Positions 6,684 to 14,073 are shown, counted from the stretch's first letter. The stretch: 14,973 bases of DNA from Robiginitomaculum sp. (GCA_027071965.1 JALSYJ010000120.1:1-14973); one strand, 5' to 3'. Made by a program: numbers and translations. Notes: a model not told the origin generated them from the letters alone.

Positions 6684-8883
6684 GAATGTTCTCCATATAT
6701 TTCACAAGCCATCCTTCCCATTTCTTGCGCAGGTCTGCAACTTTGATCCTAGCGGCACCTATTTTGATATCATCGCCGACCACTTCACCTGCAAACACGA
6801 ACGGAACATGTTGTTTATAAGCCAGTCTTTGCAACTGGTTTAGTTTATGACTTGGCACCGCAAGCAAATACCTGGCCTGATCTTCTCCGAACAACCACGC
6901 ATGATTGGGCATTTCATCATGAGTCTCAAGCACCATGCCCACATCACTTGCCAAAGCCATATCAGCCGCAGCACAGGCCAATCCACCATCAGACAGATCA
7001 TGCACAGCCCGCACTAAAGACTGCTGAATTGCCTTTTTGACGAATTTGCCATTGTTTTGCTCAACTGACAGCTTAACCGGCGGTGGCATGTGTCCCGAAA
7101 GTCCTTCGATTTCCCGCGCATACAATGAAGACCCGAGCCAGCCGCTGGTCTCACCAACCAAATATAACAGATCGCCAACTTCTGCGCCGCCAAAACCAAT
7201 TACATGATCCAGAGCTTTGACAATCCCGACACCGCCCACAGTTGGTGTTGGCGGAATAGCTTTGCCATTGGTCTCATTATACAAGGAAACATTACCCGAA
7301 ACCACAGGAAAAGAAAGCTTATCACAGGCTTTTGCCATGCCTTCCACCGCCTGTACGAACTGTCCCATTATTTCCGGTTTTTCCGGATTGCCAAAATTAA
7401 GACAATTGGTAATCGCTATTGGTTTGGCTCCAGAGGCAATAAGATTTCGCCAGCTTTCAGCAACTGCCTGCTTGCCGCCGCGATAGGCATCTGCCTGTAC
7501 ATATCTGGGAGTGCAGTCAGAACTGATCGCAACAGCCTTGTCCGTTCCATGAATGCGCACAATTGCTCCGTCACAGGAACTGGCAGAATCGGCCAAGGTA
7601 TCGTTCATGACGTGACGGTCATATTGCTCCCAGACCCAGCGTTTTGACGCCATATCAGGACAGACCATCAGCCTGCAAAGAGCATCTACCGGATCACGCT
7701 GCGGTAAATCCTCGGCATTTAATTCCGGTGCAGGCTCCTGCTTTTTCCAGGGACGGTCATATTTCGGCGCAAGATCCGAAAGCGGAGCTATTGGTAAATT
7801 ACAAACAGTTTCACCCTTGTGGTTAAGAACCAGTCGTCCGGTATCGGTAGTCCTCCCGATAACATCCACATCCAGTTCCCACTTGGTAAAAATCTGCCTG
7901 GACTGGGTTTCTGTTCCCGGCTTTAAGATGATTAACATGCGTTCCTGACTCTCAGACAGCATCATCTCATATGCTGTCATATTGTCTTCACGCTGTGGTA
8001 CCATATCAAGGTCTATTTCAATGCCGACCCCACCCTTGTCAGCCATTTCAATGGATGATGAGGTTAAACCGGCTGCACCCATATCCTGAATAGCGATGAT
8101 ATTTCCCGTAGCCATCAACTCAAGACAGGCTTCTATCAAACGCTTTTCCGTAAACGGATCACCAACCTGAACCCTTGGGCGTTTTTCCTCCGTATCATCA
8201 TCAAATTCCGCCGAAGCCATGGTCGCCCCGTGAATACCATCTCGCCCCGTTCTTGCTCCCACATAAAGAATTGTATTTCCAACACCCTTGGCGGCTGAAT
8301 AGAAAATACTGTCGGCACGGGCCAAACCCACACACATGGCGTTCACCAGAATATTACCATTATATCCCGGATCAAAGTTCATTTCACCGCCTACGGTTGG
8401 AACCCCGACACAATTGCCATAACCGCCAATACCGGCAACAACGCCAGCCACCAGGGATCTGGTTTTGGGGTTATCAGGCTCGCCAAACCGCAAAGCGTTC
8501 AATAATGCAATTGGCCTTGCACCCATGGTAAAAACATCCCGCATAATGCCGCCAACACCGGTGGCTGCACCCTGGTATGGTTCAATAAAAGATGGATGAT
8601 TATGGCTCTCCATCTTGAACACCACAGCATCACCATCACCGATATCAATAATCCCGGCATTTTCCCCGGGCCCGCAAATTACCCGTTTGCCCGTGGTTGG
8701 AAACTTGGCCAGATGAATACGCGAGGACTTGTAAGAACAATGCTCTGACCACATTACCGAACAAATACCAAGCTCGTTCAGATTTGGCTCCCGGCCTAAT
8801 TGCTCACACAGGCTTTCATACTCTTCATCACTTAGCCCATGCTCGGCAATTTGTTGCGGTGTCGGGGTTGATAAATCGCTCAT
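6664..8883 (-). CDS. purL: Phosphoribosylformylglycinamidine synthase, synthetase subunit
   Basis: 739-residue small-type PurL. It uses ATP and ammonia from PurQ to convert FGAR to FGAM in de novo purine synthesis, in a complex with PurS and PurQ. Visible hallmarks are the N-terminal GICSVMWSEHCSYKSSR with H48, CGPGENAG at 70-77, the Mg/ATP motif ESHNHPS at 92-98, and the repeated AIRS-like halves. The second half carries DCTPRYVQADAYRGG, TNCLNFGNPEKPE and VHDLSDGGLACAAADMA. Length is normal for the small form, with no fused glutaminase domain, consistent with the separate purQ and purS upstream. The start overlaps the purQ stop as ATGA (8880-8883), and the 3' end overlaps bolA by 20 bases. 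Confidence 0.98.
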   Translation of the reverse strand: MSDLSTPTPQQIAEHGLSDEEYESLCEQLGREPNLNELGICSVMWSEHCSYKSSRIHLAKFPTTGKRVICGPGENAGIIDIGDGDAVVFKMESHNHPSFIEPYQGAATGVGGIMRDVFTMGARPIALLNALRFGEPDNPKTRSLVAGVVAGIGGYGNCVGVPTVGGEMNFDPGYNGNILVNAMCVGLARADSIFYSAAKGVGNTILYVGARTGRDGIHGATMASAEFDDDTEEKRPRVQVGDPFTEKRLIEACLELMATGNIIAIQDMGAAGLTSSSIEMADKGGVGIEIDLDMVPQREDNMTAYEMMLSESQERMLIILKPGTETQSRQIFTKWELDVDVIGRTTDTGRLVLNHKGETVCNLPIAPLSDLAPKYDRPWKKQEPAPELNAEDLPQRDPVDALCRLMVCPDMASKRWVWEQYDRHVMNDTLADSASSCDGAIVRIHGTDKAVAISSDCTPRYVQADAYRGGKQAVAESWRNLIASGAKPIAITNCLNFGNPEKPEIMGQFVQAVEGMAKACDKLSFPVVSGNVSLYNETNGKAIPPTPTVGGVGIVKALDHVIGFGGAEVGDLLYLVGETSGWLGSSLYAREIEGLSGHMPPPVKLSVEQNNGKFVKKAIQQSLVRAVHDLSDGGLACAAADMALASDVGMVLETHDEMPNHAWLFGEDQARYLLAVPSHKLNQLQRLAYKQHVPFVFAGEVVGDDIKIGAARIKVADLRKKWEGWLVKYMENIHGNAGE

Positions 8884-9542
8884 CGTATCATTTCCATCAA
8901 GGTATTGAATAATTTATATCCATCCCCCCTTGTTTTTCCATGCACCATGGCCCGCTCCGGATGCGGCATCATGCCCAGCACATTTCCCGAAACATTACTA
9001 AGTCCGGCAATATCATTGATGGAGCCATTGGGGTTGTTTTCATAGCGAAACACCACTTGTTCATTGTCTTCAAGTCTGGATAATTCGTCCTTTTGGGCAA
9101 AATAATTTCCATCATGGTGCGCAACAGGAATGTCTAGATACTGACCCTTTGTGAAACTCCCGGTAAATGGCGTAGAGGTTCGTGTAACCTTCAGTTTTAC
9201 TGGTTTACAAATGAATTTCATGCCAGCATTTGGGAGTAATGCTCCGGGTAAAAGACCAATTTCAGTCAAAACCTGAAACCCGTTACAAATACCCAGAACC
9301 AGACCACCTGCCTTAGCATGATCAAGCACATGCCGCATGACAGACGACCGGGCTGCCATCGCACCGGGGCGCAGGTAATCACCATAGGCAAAGCCTCCGG
9401 GCAGGATTACCAGATCAACATCAAAGAATGTTGTTTCCCGATGCCAGACCATTATCGGCTGCTTGCCAGTTACCTGTGCAATGGCCTCAGCAACATCGCG
9501 ATCACAATTGGATCCGGGAAATACGATAACAGCAACACGCAA
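8880..9542 (-). CDS. purQ: Phosphoribosylformylglycinamidine synthase, glutaminase subunit
   Basis: 220-residue class I glutamine amidotransferase that releases ammonia from glutamine for PurL. The nucleophile is C86 in LVLGICNGFQVL, with H194 and E196 in MMPHPERA completing the triad. GGFAYGDYLRPG at 49-60 is the PurQ-type oxyanion region. The N-terminus RVAVIVFPGSNCDRD is typical. The start codon is TTG at 9542, supported by a strong AGGAGG eight bases upstream and by alignment to the family N-terminus; no ATG fits. It lies 41 bases after purS and overlaps purL by four bases. Confidence 0.97.
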   Translation of the reverse strand: MRVAVIVFPGSNCDRDVAEAIAQVTGKQPIMVWHRETTFFDVDLVILPGGFAYGDYLRPGAMAARSSVMRHVLDHAKAGGLVLGICNGFQVLTEIGLLPGALLPNAGMKFICKPVKLKVTRTSTPFTGSFTKGQYLDIPVAHHDGNYFAQKDELSRLEDNEQVVFRYENNPNGSINDIAGLSNVSGNVLGMMPHPERAMVHGKTRGDGYKLFNTLMEMIR

Positions 9543-9583
9543 TGGCTGATCCTCCTTTGCAATTCAAACCTTTGCCTTTACGA

Positions 9584-9826
9584 TCAATCCAGTATTTCGA
9601 CCGAAAACTGCTCAATCACCATATTGGCCAGCAACTGCCCGCACATGGCTTCAACCCGCTCCCGGGCCAGAGCATGATCTGTTCCGCTTAGCTCAAGCTC
9701 AATAACCTTTCCCTGACGCGCACCTGTTACTTCGTCATAGCCCAAGGATGCTAAAGCTCCGGCAATGGCCTGACCTTGCGGATCCAGAACACCGGGCTTT
9801 AGTTGCACATGCACAATTGCTTTCAT
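9584..9826 (-). CDS. purS: Phosphoribosylformylglycinamidine synthase, PurS subunit
   Basis: 80-residue PurS, the small dimeric subunit that bridges PurL and PurQ in the FGAM synthase complex. It has the family pattern AIVHVQLKPGVLDPQGQAI at the N-terminus, then LASLGYDEVTGARQGKVIELEL and a C-terminal ANMVIEQFSVEIL strand. The length is standard. The ATG overlaps the purC stop as ATGA at 9823-9826, indicating translational coupling with purC. Confidence 0.96.
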   Translation of the reverse strand: MKAIVHVQLKPGVLDPQGQAIAGALASLGYDEVTGARQGKVIELELSGTDHALARERVEAMCGQLLANMVIEQFSVEILD

Positions 9827-10587
9827 GGCTCATTCTCCATTGCAACCACTTTTAAGTCAGGACGATCTTTTAGCACTCCAAGCCGGCGCGCTATTTCCGC
9901 ATAGGCCTCAGGCACATCACCCAGATCCTGACGAAACCGATCCTTGTCCAGCTTGCGTTTCGACTGCACATCCCAGAACCTGCAACTGTCTGGGCTTATT
10001 TCATCTGCCAGAATAACACGCATCATTTCTCCTTCAAACTGGCGGCCAAATTCCAGTTTGAAATCAATTAGCTGGATGCCAATAGCTCCAAACAGGCCAG
10101 AGAGGAAATCATTGACCCGAAAGGTCATGGCAATCATGTCATCCATTTCCTGTGGCGCGGCCCAGCCAAATGCCGAAATGTGATCCTCAGAAACCAAAGG
10201 ATCGCCCAGATCGTCATCTTTTAGATAGTATTCAATAATTGGTCTGGGTAGTTTTTCACCTTCTTTAAGTCCCAAACGCTTGCAAATAGTGCCCGCAGCC
10301 ACATTACGGCAAACCATTTCCAGCGGAATAATTTCCACCTTTCGCACCAATTGCTCACGCATATTCAAGCGCTTGATAAAATGGGTAGGTATGCCAATAG
10401 CCTCGATACGGGTCATCAGGAATTCACTGATTCGGTTATTAAGAACCCCTTTGCCTTCAATCTGGCCGCGTTTTTGGTTGTTAAATGCCGTGGCATCATC
10501 CTTAAAATGCGCGATCAAAGTGCCCGCTTCAGGGCCCTCATAGAGTATCTTTGCCTTACCTTCGTAGATTTTTTTTCGCCTACTCAA
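9823..10587 (-). CDS. purC: Phosphoribosylaminoimidazole-succinocarboxamide synthase (SAICAR synthetase)
   Basis: 254-residue PurC, which joins aspartate to CAIR with ATP to give SAICAR. Diagnostic segments are IYEGKAKILYEG at 7-18, DDATAFNNQKRGQIEGKG at about 30-47, PLEMVCRNVAAGTICKRLG at about 88-106, and DEISPDSCRFWD at about 196-207. The start is a TTG at 10587: an in-frame stop lies a few codons upstream, no ATG is available, and AGGA sits ten bases before it. It appears to be the first gene of the purC-purS-purQ-purL-bolA-AKR-grx4 run. The region between it and the divergent zeta-inhibitor gene (10588-10815) should hold the promoters. Confidence 0.97.
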   Translation of the reverse strand: MSRRKKIYEGKAKILYEGPEAGTLIAHFKDDATAFNNQKRGQIEGKGVLNNRISEFLMTRIEAIGIPTHFIKRLNMREQLVRKVEIIPLEMVCRNVAAGTICKRLGLKEGEKLPRPIIEYYLKDDDLGDPLVSEDHISAFGWAAPQEMDDMIAMTFRVNDFLSGLFGAIGIQLIDFKLEFGRQFEGEMMRVILADEISPDSCRFWDVQSKRKLDKDRFRQDLGDVPEAYAEIARRLGVLKDRPDLKVVAMENEP

Positions 10588-10611
10588 ACCGTAAATTTCC
10601 TAATTTATGGG

Positions 10612-10621
10612 GGATATATCC
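10612..10621. promoter_or_regulatory. Palindrome upstream of purC
   Basis: GGATATATCC is a perfect 10-bp palindrome, located 25 bases upstream of the purC start codon and about ten bases upstream of its ribosome-binding site. It could be an operator or part of the promoter. No known purine regulator site is recognised, and I do not see a purine riboswitch in this gap. Ten-base palindromes arise by chance, so confidence is low. Confidence 0.2.
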
Positions 10622-10815
10622 ACCGCCAAGACAAGATTTTACAAGTAAAGACCGATCAGCATGCCCAATTGAGCATATGACCAGAATCACTTTTGCAAAT
10701 CTGGGGCAACCTACCGCAGCAATTCCTTATCCACAATCCAATCAAATTGATTGATTCCAGTCGAACTTCGGAGTAACCAAAATAAACGCCCGATAACAAA
10801 ATGGACAAATATCCA

Positions 10816-11139
10816 ATGAATACGTTTGATGATCGAAAAACCGGTTTCGAATCCAAATTTGCTGTAGATCAAAATCTGGAATTCAAAGCCGCCGCCCGCC
10901 GCAATAAATTGCTGGGATTGTGGGCGGCCGAACTGATGAACAAGTCAGAAGCCGAAGCTGAAGAATATGCCAAGCAGGTTATTGTTGCTGACTTTGAAGA
11001 AGCCGGTGATGACGATGTCTTTCGCAAGCTGCGCAGCGATTTAGATGCTGCCGGAGTTGAACAGTCGGACCACCAGATACGTCGCAAGATGGATGAAATG
11101 CTCGAACTGGCCCGCGAACAGGTGCGCTCCGAAAGTTAA
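10816..11139 (+). CDS. F1Fo-ATPase inhibitor subunit zeta (DUF1476 family)
   Basis: 107-residue protein of the DUF1476 family, whose Paracoccus member (zeta subunit) binds F1 and blocks ATP hydrolysis by the ATP synthase. The family run is clear: MNTFDDRKTGFESKFA at the N-terminus (the inhibitory part in the known protein), FKAAARRNKLLGLWAAELM at about 24-42, EEYAKQVIVADFEEAGDDDVFRKLRSDL, and a final SDHQIRRKMDEML helix. The start at 10816 matches family N-termini; the in-frame ATG at 10801 would add five residues, and neither has a strong Shine-Dalgarno sequence. It is divergent from purC, a neighbourhood recurrent in alphaproteobacteria. That it acts on ATP synthase here is inference from the family. 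Confidence 0.92.
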   Translation: MNTFDDRKTGFESKFAVDQNLEFKAAARRNKLLGLWAAELMNKSEAEAEEYAKQVIVADFEEAGDDDVFRKLRSDLDAAGVEQSDHQIRRKMDEMLELAREQVRSES

Positions 11140-11141
11140 AG

Positions 11142-11166
11142 CTTAAAAACCCAAAACTTAAAAACC
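11142..11166 (+). repeat. Direct repeat CTTAAAAACC
   Basis: The ten bases CTTAAAAACC occur at 11142-11151 and again at 11157-11166, 15 bases apart, directly after the stop of the zeta-inhibitor gene. The role is unknown; it may be a simple AT-rich duplication. Confidence 0.6.
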
Positions 11167-11176
11167 AAAGGCCCTC

Positions 11177-11199
11177 AAAAAAACTACATAAGTTTTTTT
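11177..11199. terminator. Possible weak AT-rich terminator after the zeta-inhibitor gene
   Basis: AAAAAAACT (11177-11185) pairs with AGTTTTTTT (11191-11199) around a five-base loop. The run of seven Ts forms the descending arm. The stem is nearly all A-T, so it would be a weak terminator, usable in either direction. It is the only candidate close to the gene end. Confidence 0.4.
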
Positions 11200-11326
11200 G
11201 CGAGTTTTACGGTGGAAAAAGCGAAACCTCCGAAACATAACGGGCAAAGGTGAATACGGTAATACGCCTTAACCCCAAAGCGTAAAAACCCTTATATTTT
11301 TCGTTTTCTTGCTTGTTTACAATGTC

Positions 11327-11357
11327 AAAGAGCCAAGGCAAGTGCGCCTTTCTCTTT
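11327..11357. other. Interrupted hairpin in the intergenic region
   Basis: AAAGAG (11327-11332) pairs with CTCTTT (11352-11357), and inside it AAGGC (11335-11339) pairs with GCCTT (11346-11350) around a six-base loop. The two stems are separated by CC on one side and T on the other. No T-run follows on either strand, so it does not look like an intrinsic terminator. It may be part of a small RNA or a processing signal. Confidence 0.4.
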
Positions 11358-11414
11358 ATTATAACCCAAACCTTTTTATGAGAGGACGAGTATAAATAAC
11401 CCGTAAAATCCCAA

Positions 11415-11451
11415 GGGTCATGCACGGTCAACAAGGGTCAGTACAGGGTCA
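11415..11451 (+). repeat. Four GGTCA boxes with 10-11 bp spacing
   Basis: GGGTCA at 11415-11420, CGGTCA at 11425-11430, GGGTCA at 11435-11440 and GGGTCA at 11446-11451 start 10, 10 and 11 bases apart. That is close to one DNA helical turn, so all boxes face the same side of the helix. Two more exact GGGTCA copies follow at 11521-11526 and 11534-11539. Three of the five GGGTCA copies are preceded by AA (AAGGGTCA). Confidence 0.75.
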
Positions 11452-11479
11452 TTGTATTATCCATGCACCGACCAACAAG
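11419..11479 (+). repeat. Imperfect 17/18-base direct repeat
   Basis: The 17 bases at 11419-11435 (CATGCACGGTCAACAAG) resemble the 18 bases at 11462-11479 (CATGCACCGACCAACAAG), about 43 bases apart. The two differ by one extra base and one or two substitutions, suggesting an old duplication of a longer unit. Confidence 0.6.
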
Positions 11480-11482
11480 TAG

Positions 11483-11535
11483 CATGCAAGGTGAGGAAGG
11501 GGCATGCCCCACCCTGATAAGGGTCACATGCAAGG
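11483..11535 (+). repeat. Direct repeat CATGCAAGG
   Basis: CATGCAAGG occurs at 11483-11491 and 11527-11535, 44 bases apart, nearly the same offset as the neighbouring 17/18-base repeat. This supports a decayed tandem unit of about 43-44 bases. Confidence 0.6.
11499..11524. other. 12-bp palindrome followed by a small hairpin
   Basis: GGGGCATGCCCC at 11499-11510 is a perfect palindrome. Immediately after it, ACCCT (11511-11515) pairs with AGGGT (11520-11524) around GATA; the downstream arm overlaps a GGGTCA box. The palindrome could be a dimeric protein site; the hairpin could form in RNA from either strand. Confidence 0.5.
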
Positions 11536-11581
11536 GTCATCAATTTTGACGAGATGATTTCGAGAACCGACTTTGACAAGA

Positions 11582-12067
11582 TCAATTCTGCAGGACTGAC
11601 TTGCCGCGCTGAAGACGCTTGTCGATAGTTGCTATTATCACCGCCAGACTATCGCGCATGGTCAGTACATCAAGCACGGTTTCAGTATCCGGGTCCACCA
11701 ACAACAAGAACCCGACCTTACCCTTGTTTTTGGCATAGATATTGGCCAATTTTTTTTCCTCGGCCAAAGACTTAAGCTCTTTTCCCTTGACCATGGCAAA
11801 GGAGAAATCAAACCGGACAAAGTCCACAGGGCGCTCCGCAAAAACAGGCTTGGCTGCCTCCACCTTGGGGTCAAGCACCTGACAGGCACCACACCAGTTT
11901 GAATAGAACATAACTGCCTGTACCGGCTGATCCTCCTGCACCTGATCATAAGCAGAAGCGGCCTGGGATTGTGCTAAATCACCCCCCGGCTCTGTGGCCA
12001 ATACTGCTGGTGCCAATAATAAGGATATGACCGCAACAATATTTGTGAGTAATTTTGGCAAAGTCAT
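11582..12067 (-). CDS. Exported thioredoxin-fold protein (WCGAC)
   Basis: 161-residue thioredoxin-like protein. Residues 1-24 form a signal peptide (LLTNIVAVISLLLAPAVLA), so it should act in the periplasm or be membrane-associated. The redox motif FYSNWCGAC places the active cysteines at C59 and C62. The segment FVRFDFSFAMVKGKELKSLAEEKKLANIYAKNKGKVGFLLLVD follows. At the place where thioredoxins have the cis-proline (IPT before the LLLF strand) this protein has V-G-F, so that proline appears to be lost. The substrate is unknown. It lies 41 bases downstream of a second gene of the same type and is probably cotranscribed with it. Confidence 0.82.
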   Translation of the reverse strand: MTLPKLLTNIVAVISLLLAPAVLATEPGGDLAQSQAASAYDQVQEDQPVQAVMFYSNWCGACQVLDPKVEAAKPVFAERPVDFVRFDFSFAMVKGKELKSLAEEKKLANIYAKNKGKVGFLLLVDPDTETVLDVLTMRDSLAVIIATIDKRLQRGKSVLQN

Positions 12068-12108
12068 TTGTCCGCTCTTGTTATGTCCGGTCTGTTAGCC
12101 CGGTCTGA

Positions 12109-12591
12109 TTAACGTCTCATTCTGCTGGGAGGGCAAACAACGGAGCCCGTATCACGCTCACCAGCAGCAGTTGAGCCCACCCGGGCAATTGCCCTCCTGA
12201 AGCTTTCTTCAATCGCCTCGACCGAAAACAGCTTGTTTACGCAATCAATGCGCTCGCCCGTATCAGCGGCCAGCAGCACCACCATTCCGGTGGTTCCGGC
12301 GTAGGCATTATAGGTGGCAACCACATCCTCATCCAGCGCTGTTTCCATGGCCTTGTCCCAGGTTTGCGCATTGGTAAAATCCAAAGTTATGTGCTGCACA
12401 GCCAAAGAAGTGGTTTCCTGTTTCGCCTGCTCCAGCTTTGGCCGCAGCACCAGACAATTTGAACACCAGTCAGCATGAAAATATACGGCCTTGACTTTGG
12501 GCAATGCAGGTTCTTCAGAGGCCGCAGAGGGCATAATTGCTGAACCGGCCAAAATACCTGCCACCGCCAAGGAAATAACAAGACGCAACAT
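12109..12591 (-). CDS. Exported thioredoxin-fold protein (WCSNC)
   Basis: 160-residue thioredoxin-like protein starting at ATG 12591, which has AGGAAG six bases upstream; an in-frame TTG at 12597 is less likely. Residues 1-24 form a signal peptide ending PSAA. The motif VYFHADWCSNC gives active cysteines C43 and C46. As in the next gene, the usual cis-proline region reads TTGMVVLLA, with no proline. Two further cysteines occur (in RIDCVNK and in SVVCPPS near the C-terminus), so additional disulfides are possible. The shared layout and adjacency with the following gene suggest a tandem duplication with strong divergence. Function may be disulfide reduction or metal-related thiol chemistry in the envelope; not determinable from sequence. 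Confidence 0.82.
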   Translation of the reverse strand: MLRLVISLAVAGILAGSAIMPSAASEEPALPKVKAVYFHADWCSNCLVLRPKLEQAKQETTSLAVQHITLDFTNAQTWDKAMETALDEDVVATYNAYAGTTGMVVLLAADTGERIDCVNKLFSVEAIEESFRRAIARVGSTAAGERDTGSVVCPPSRMRR

Positions 12592-12684
12592 AACCAACTT
12601 CCTTTTCGTTAAGAATGATCAATACCAAAAGCACATTTTTGCCCAAAGCAACAATCACAAATTCGTAAGAAGAGTTAATTTCGC

Positions 12685-12698
12685 CTATCAGCCGATAG
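12685..12698. other. Small hairpin after purB
   Basis: CTATC (12685-12689) and GATAG (12694-12698) form a perfect five-bp stem with an AGCC loop, 12 bases downstream of the purB stop. There is no T-run, so a terminator role is doubtful. It lies in the 118-base gap that should also hold the promoter of the thioredoxin-like pair, if they are not read through from purB. Confidence 0.3.
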
Positions 12699-12709
12699 AA
12701 ATGAAATTG

Positions 12710-14017
12710 CTAATTATCAGGAGTGAACACCCGTTCAAAAATATGATCGACCTGCGCCAAATGATACTCAATGTCGAACATTTTTGCGATCTCATCTGCA
12801 CTTAATGACTTTCGCACGTCCTCATCAGCCAGCAATTGTTGCAAAAAATCCCCCTCGCCGCGCCATGTTGCCATGGCGTTTCTTTGCACCAGAGCATAGG
12901 CTTGCTCACGACTAATTCCCTTTTGGGTCAGCGCCAGCAACACTCGTTGCGAATTGTGCAAGCCCCCCAGCTTGTCCAGATTTGCCTGCATGTTTTGTGG
13001 ATAAACCACCAGATTTTCAATCACTCCGGCCAATCTGTGCAAGGCAAAATCCAGATGAACACAAGCATCAGGGCAAATGCCGCGCTCGACACTGGAATGG
13101 GAAATATCCCTTTCATGCCACAAGGCCACATTTTCCAGAGCCGGGGTTGCTGCCGAACGGATTAGCCTGGCCAGTCCGGTCAGGTTTTCTGTTAAGACCG
13201 GATTGCGCTTGTGCGGCATGGCTGAAGAACCTTTTTGCCCGGCAGAGAAGAACTCTTCCACTTCCAGAACTTCGGTGCGCTGCAAATGCCGTATTTCAGT
13301 CGCAAGACGCTCAATGGAACTGGCAAGAACCGCCAAAGCGCAGAAAAACGCCGCATGACGATCACGGGGAATGATTTGCGAAGAAATCGGCTCAACCTCA
13401 AGACCCAGCGCCTTTGCCACATGAGCTTCGATCTTTGGTGACAGATTTGCAAAGGTTCCAACCGCACCGGAAATTGCACATACTGCAATTTCCTTGCGTG
13501 CAGCCTGCAATCTTTCACGCCCCCGGTCAAATTCAGCAAATGCCTGCGCCAGTTTTAGTCCAAAAGTGGTAGGCTCGGCATGGATGGCATGACTGCGCCC
13601 GATACAAACCGTATGTTTGTGCTCCATGGCGCGTTTCTTTAGTGCCGCAAGTACCCGATCCACCCCTTCCAGCAATAAATCCGTTGCTCTGCTCAATTGC
13701 ACCGACAAGCAGGTATCAAGCACATCGGATGAGGTCATACCCTGATGCACAAAGCGCGCATCCTCGCCCACATGTTCGGCCAAATGGGTCAAGAACGCGA
13801 TTACATCATGTTTGACTTCACGCTCGATCTCATCAATGCGATCAACATCAAACTCCACATCCCCTTTTAAGCGAATATTCTTTGCAGCAGACTGCGGGAT
13901 CACCCCCAATTCAGCCAGCGCGTCACAGGCATGGGATTCTATCTCAAACCAGATCCGAAAGCGGGTGGCAGGTTCCCATATTTTCAACATGGGCCGACGT
14001 GCATAACGAGGTATCAT
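12710..14017 (-). CDS. purB: Adenylosuccinate lyase
   Basis: 435-residue homotetrameric lyase that acts twice in purine synthesis: SAICAR to AICAR plus fumarate, and adenylosuccinate to AMP plus fumarate. Conserved segments are TSSDVLDT at 95-102, GRSHAIHAEPT at about 140-150 with the catalytic histidine region, and the fumarate-lyase signature GSSAMPHKRNP at 263-273. The N-terminus MIPRYARRPM is typical of alphaproteobacterial and Bacillus-type PurB. ATG 14017 has AAGGGAAG upstream. It acts directly after PurC in the pathway but is separated from the purC operon by the thioredoxin-like pair, the repeat region and the zeta-inhibitor gene. Confidence 0.98.
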   Translation of the reverse strand: MIPRYARRPMLKIWEPATRFRIWFEIESHACDALAELGVIPQSAAKNIRLKGDVEFDVDRIDEIEREVKHDVIAFLTHLAEHVGEDARFVHQGMTSSDVLDTCLSVQLSRATDLLLEGVDRVLAALKKRAMEHKHTVCIGRSHAIHAEPTTFGLKLAQAFAEFDRGRERLQAARKEIAVCAISGAVGTFANLSPKIEAHVAKALGLEVEPISSQIIPRDRHAAFFCALAVLASSIERLATEIRHLQRTEVLEVEEFFSAGQKGSSAMPHKRNPVLTENLTGLARLIRSAATPALENVALWHERDISHSSVERGICPDACVHLDFALHRLAGVIENLVVYPQNMQANLDKLGGLHNSQRVLLALTQKGISREQAYALVQRNAMATWRGEGDFLQQLLADEDVRKSLSADEIAKMFDIEYHLAQVDHIFERVFTPDN

Positions 14018-14073
14018 CCAAAACTTCCCTTCTAGCCTGACCTCCTACCCTTAGAAGGTGAAGCTCATTGCGA

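Larger units (their letters stand above)
11140..11581. other. 442-base convergent intergenic region rich in repeats
   Basis: No convincing gene. It lies between the 3' ends of the zeta-inhibitor gene (+) and a thioredoxin-like gene (-), so it is not a promoter region for either. The left part is A-rich, with a 10-bp direct repeat and two AT-rich hairpins. The right part (11413-11540) holds GGTCA-type boxes, longer direct repeats and palindromes listed separately. One minus-strand frame (11207-11434) is open for 75 codons from a TTG without a ribosome-binding site; I do not accept it as a gene. Confidence 0.7.

Noticed and set aside
11207..11434. 75-codon minus-strand open frame inside the repeat-rich intergenic region
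   Set aside because: It starts at a TTG with no ribosome-binding site, begins inside the GGTCA repeats, spans a hairpin, and resembles no family I know.
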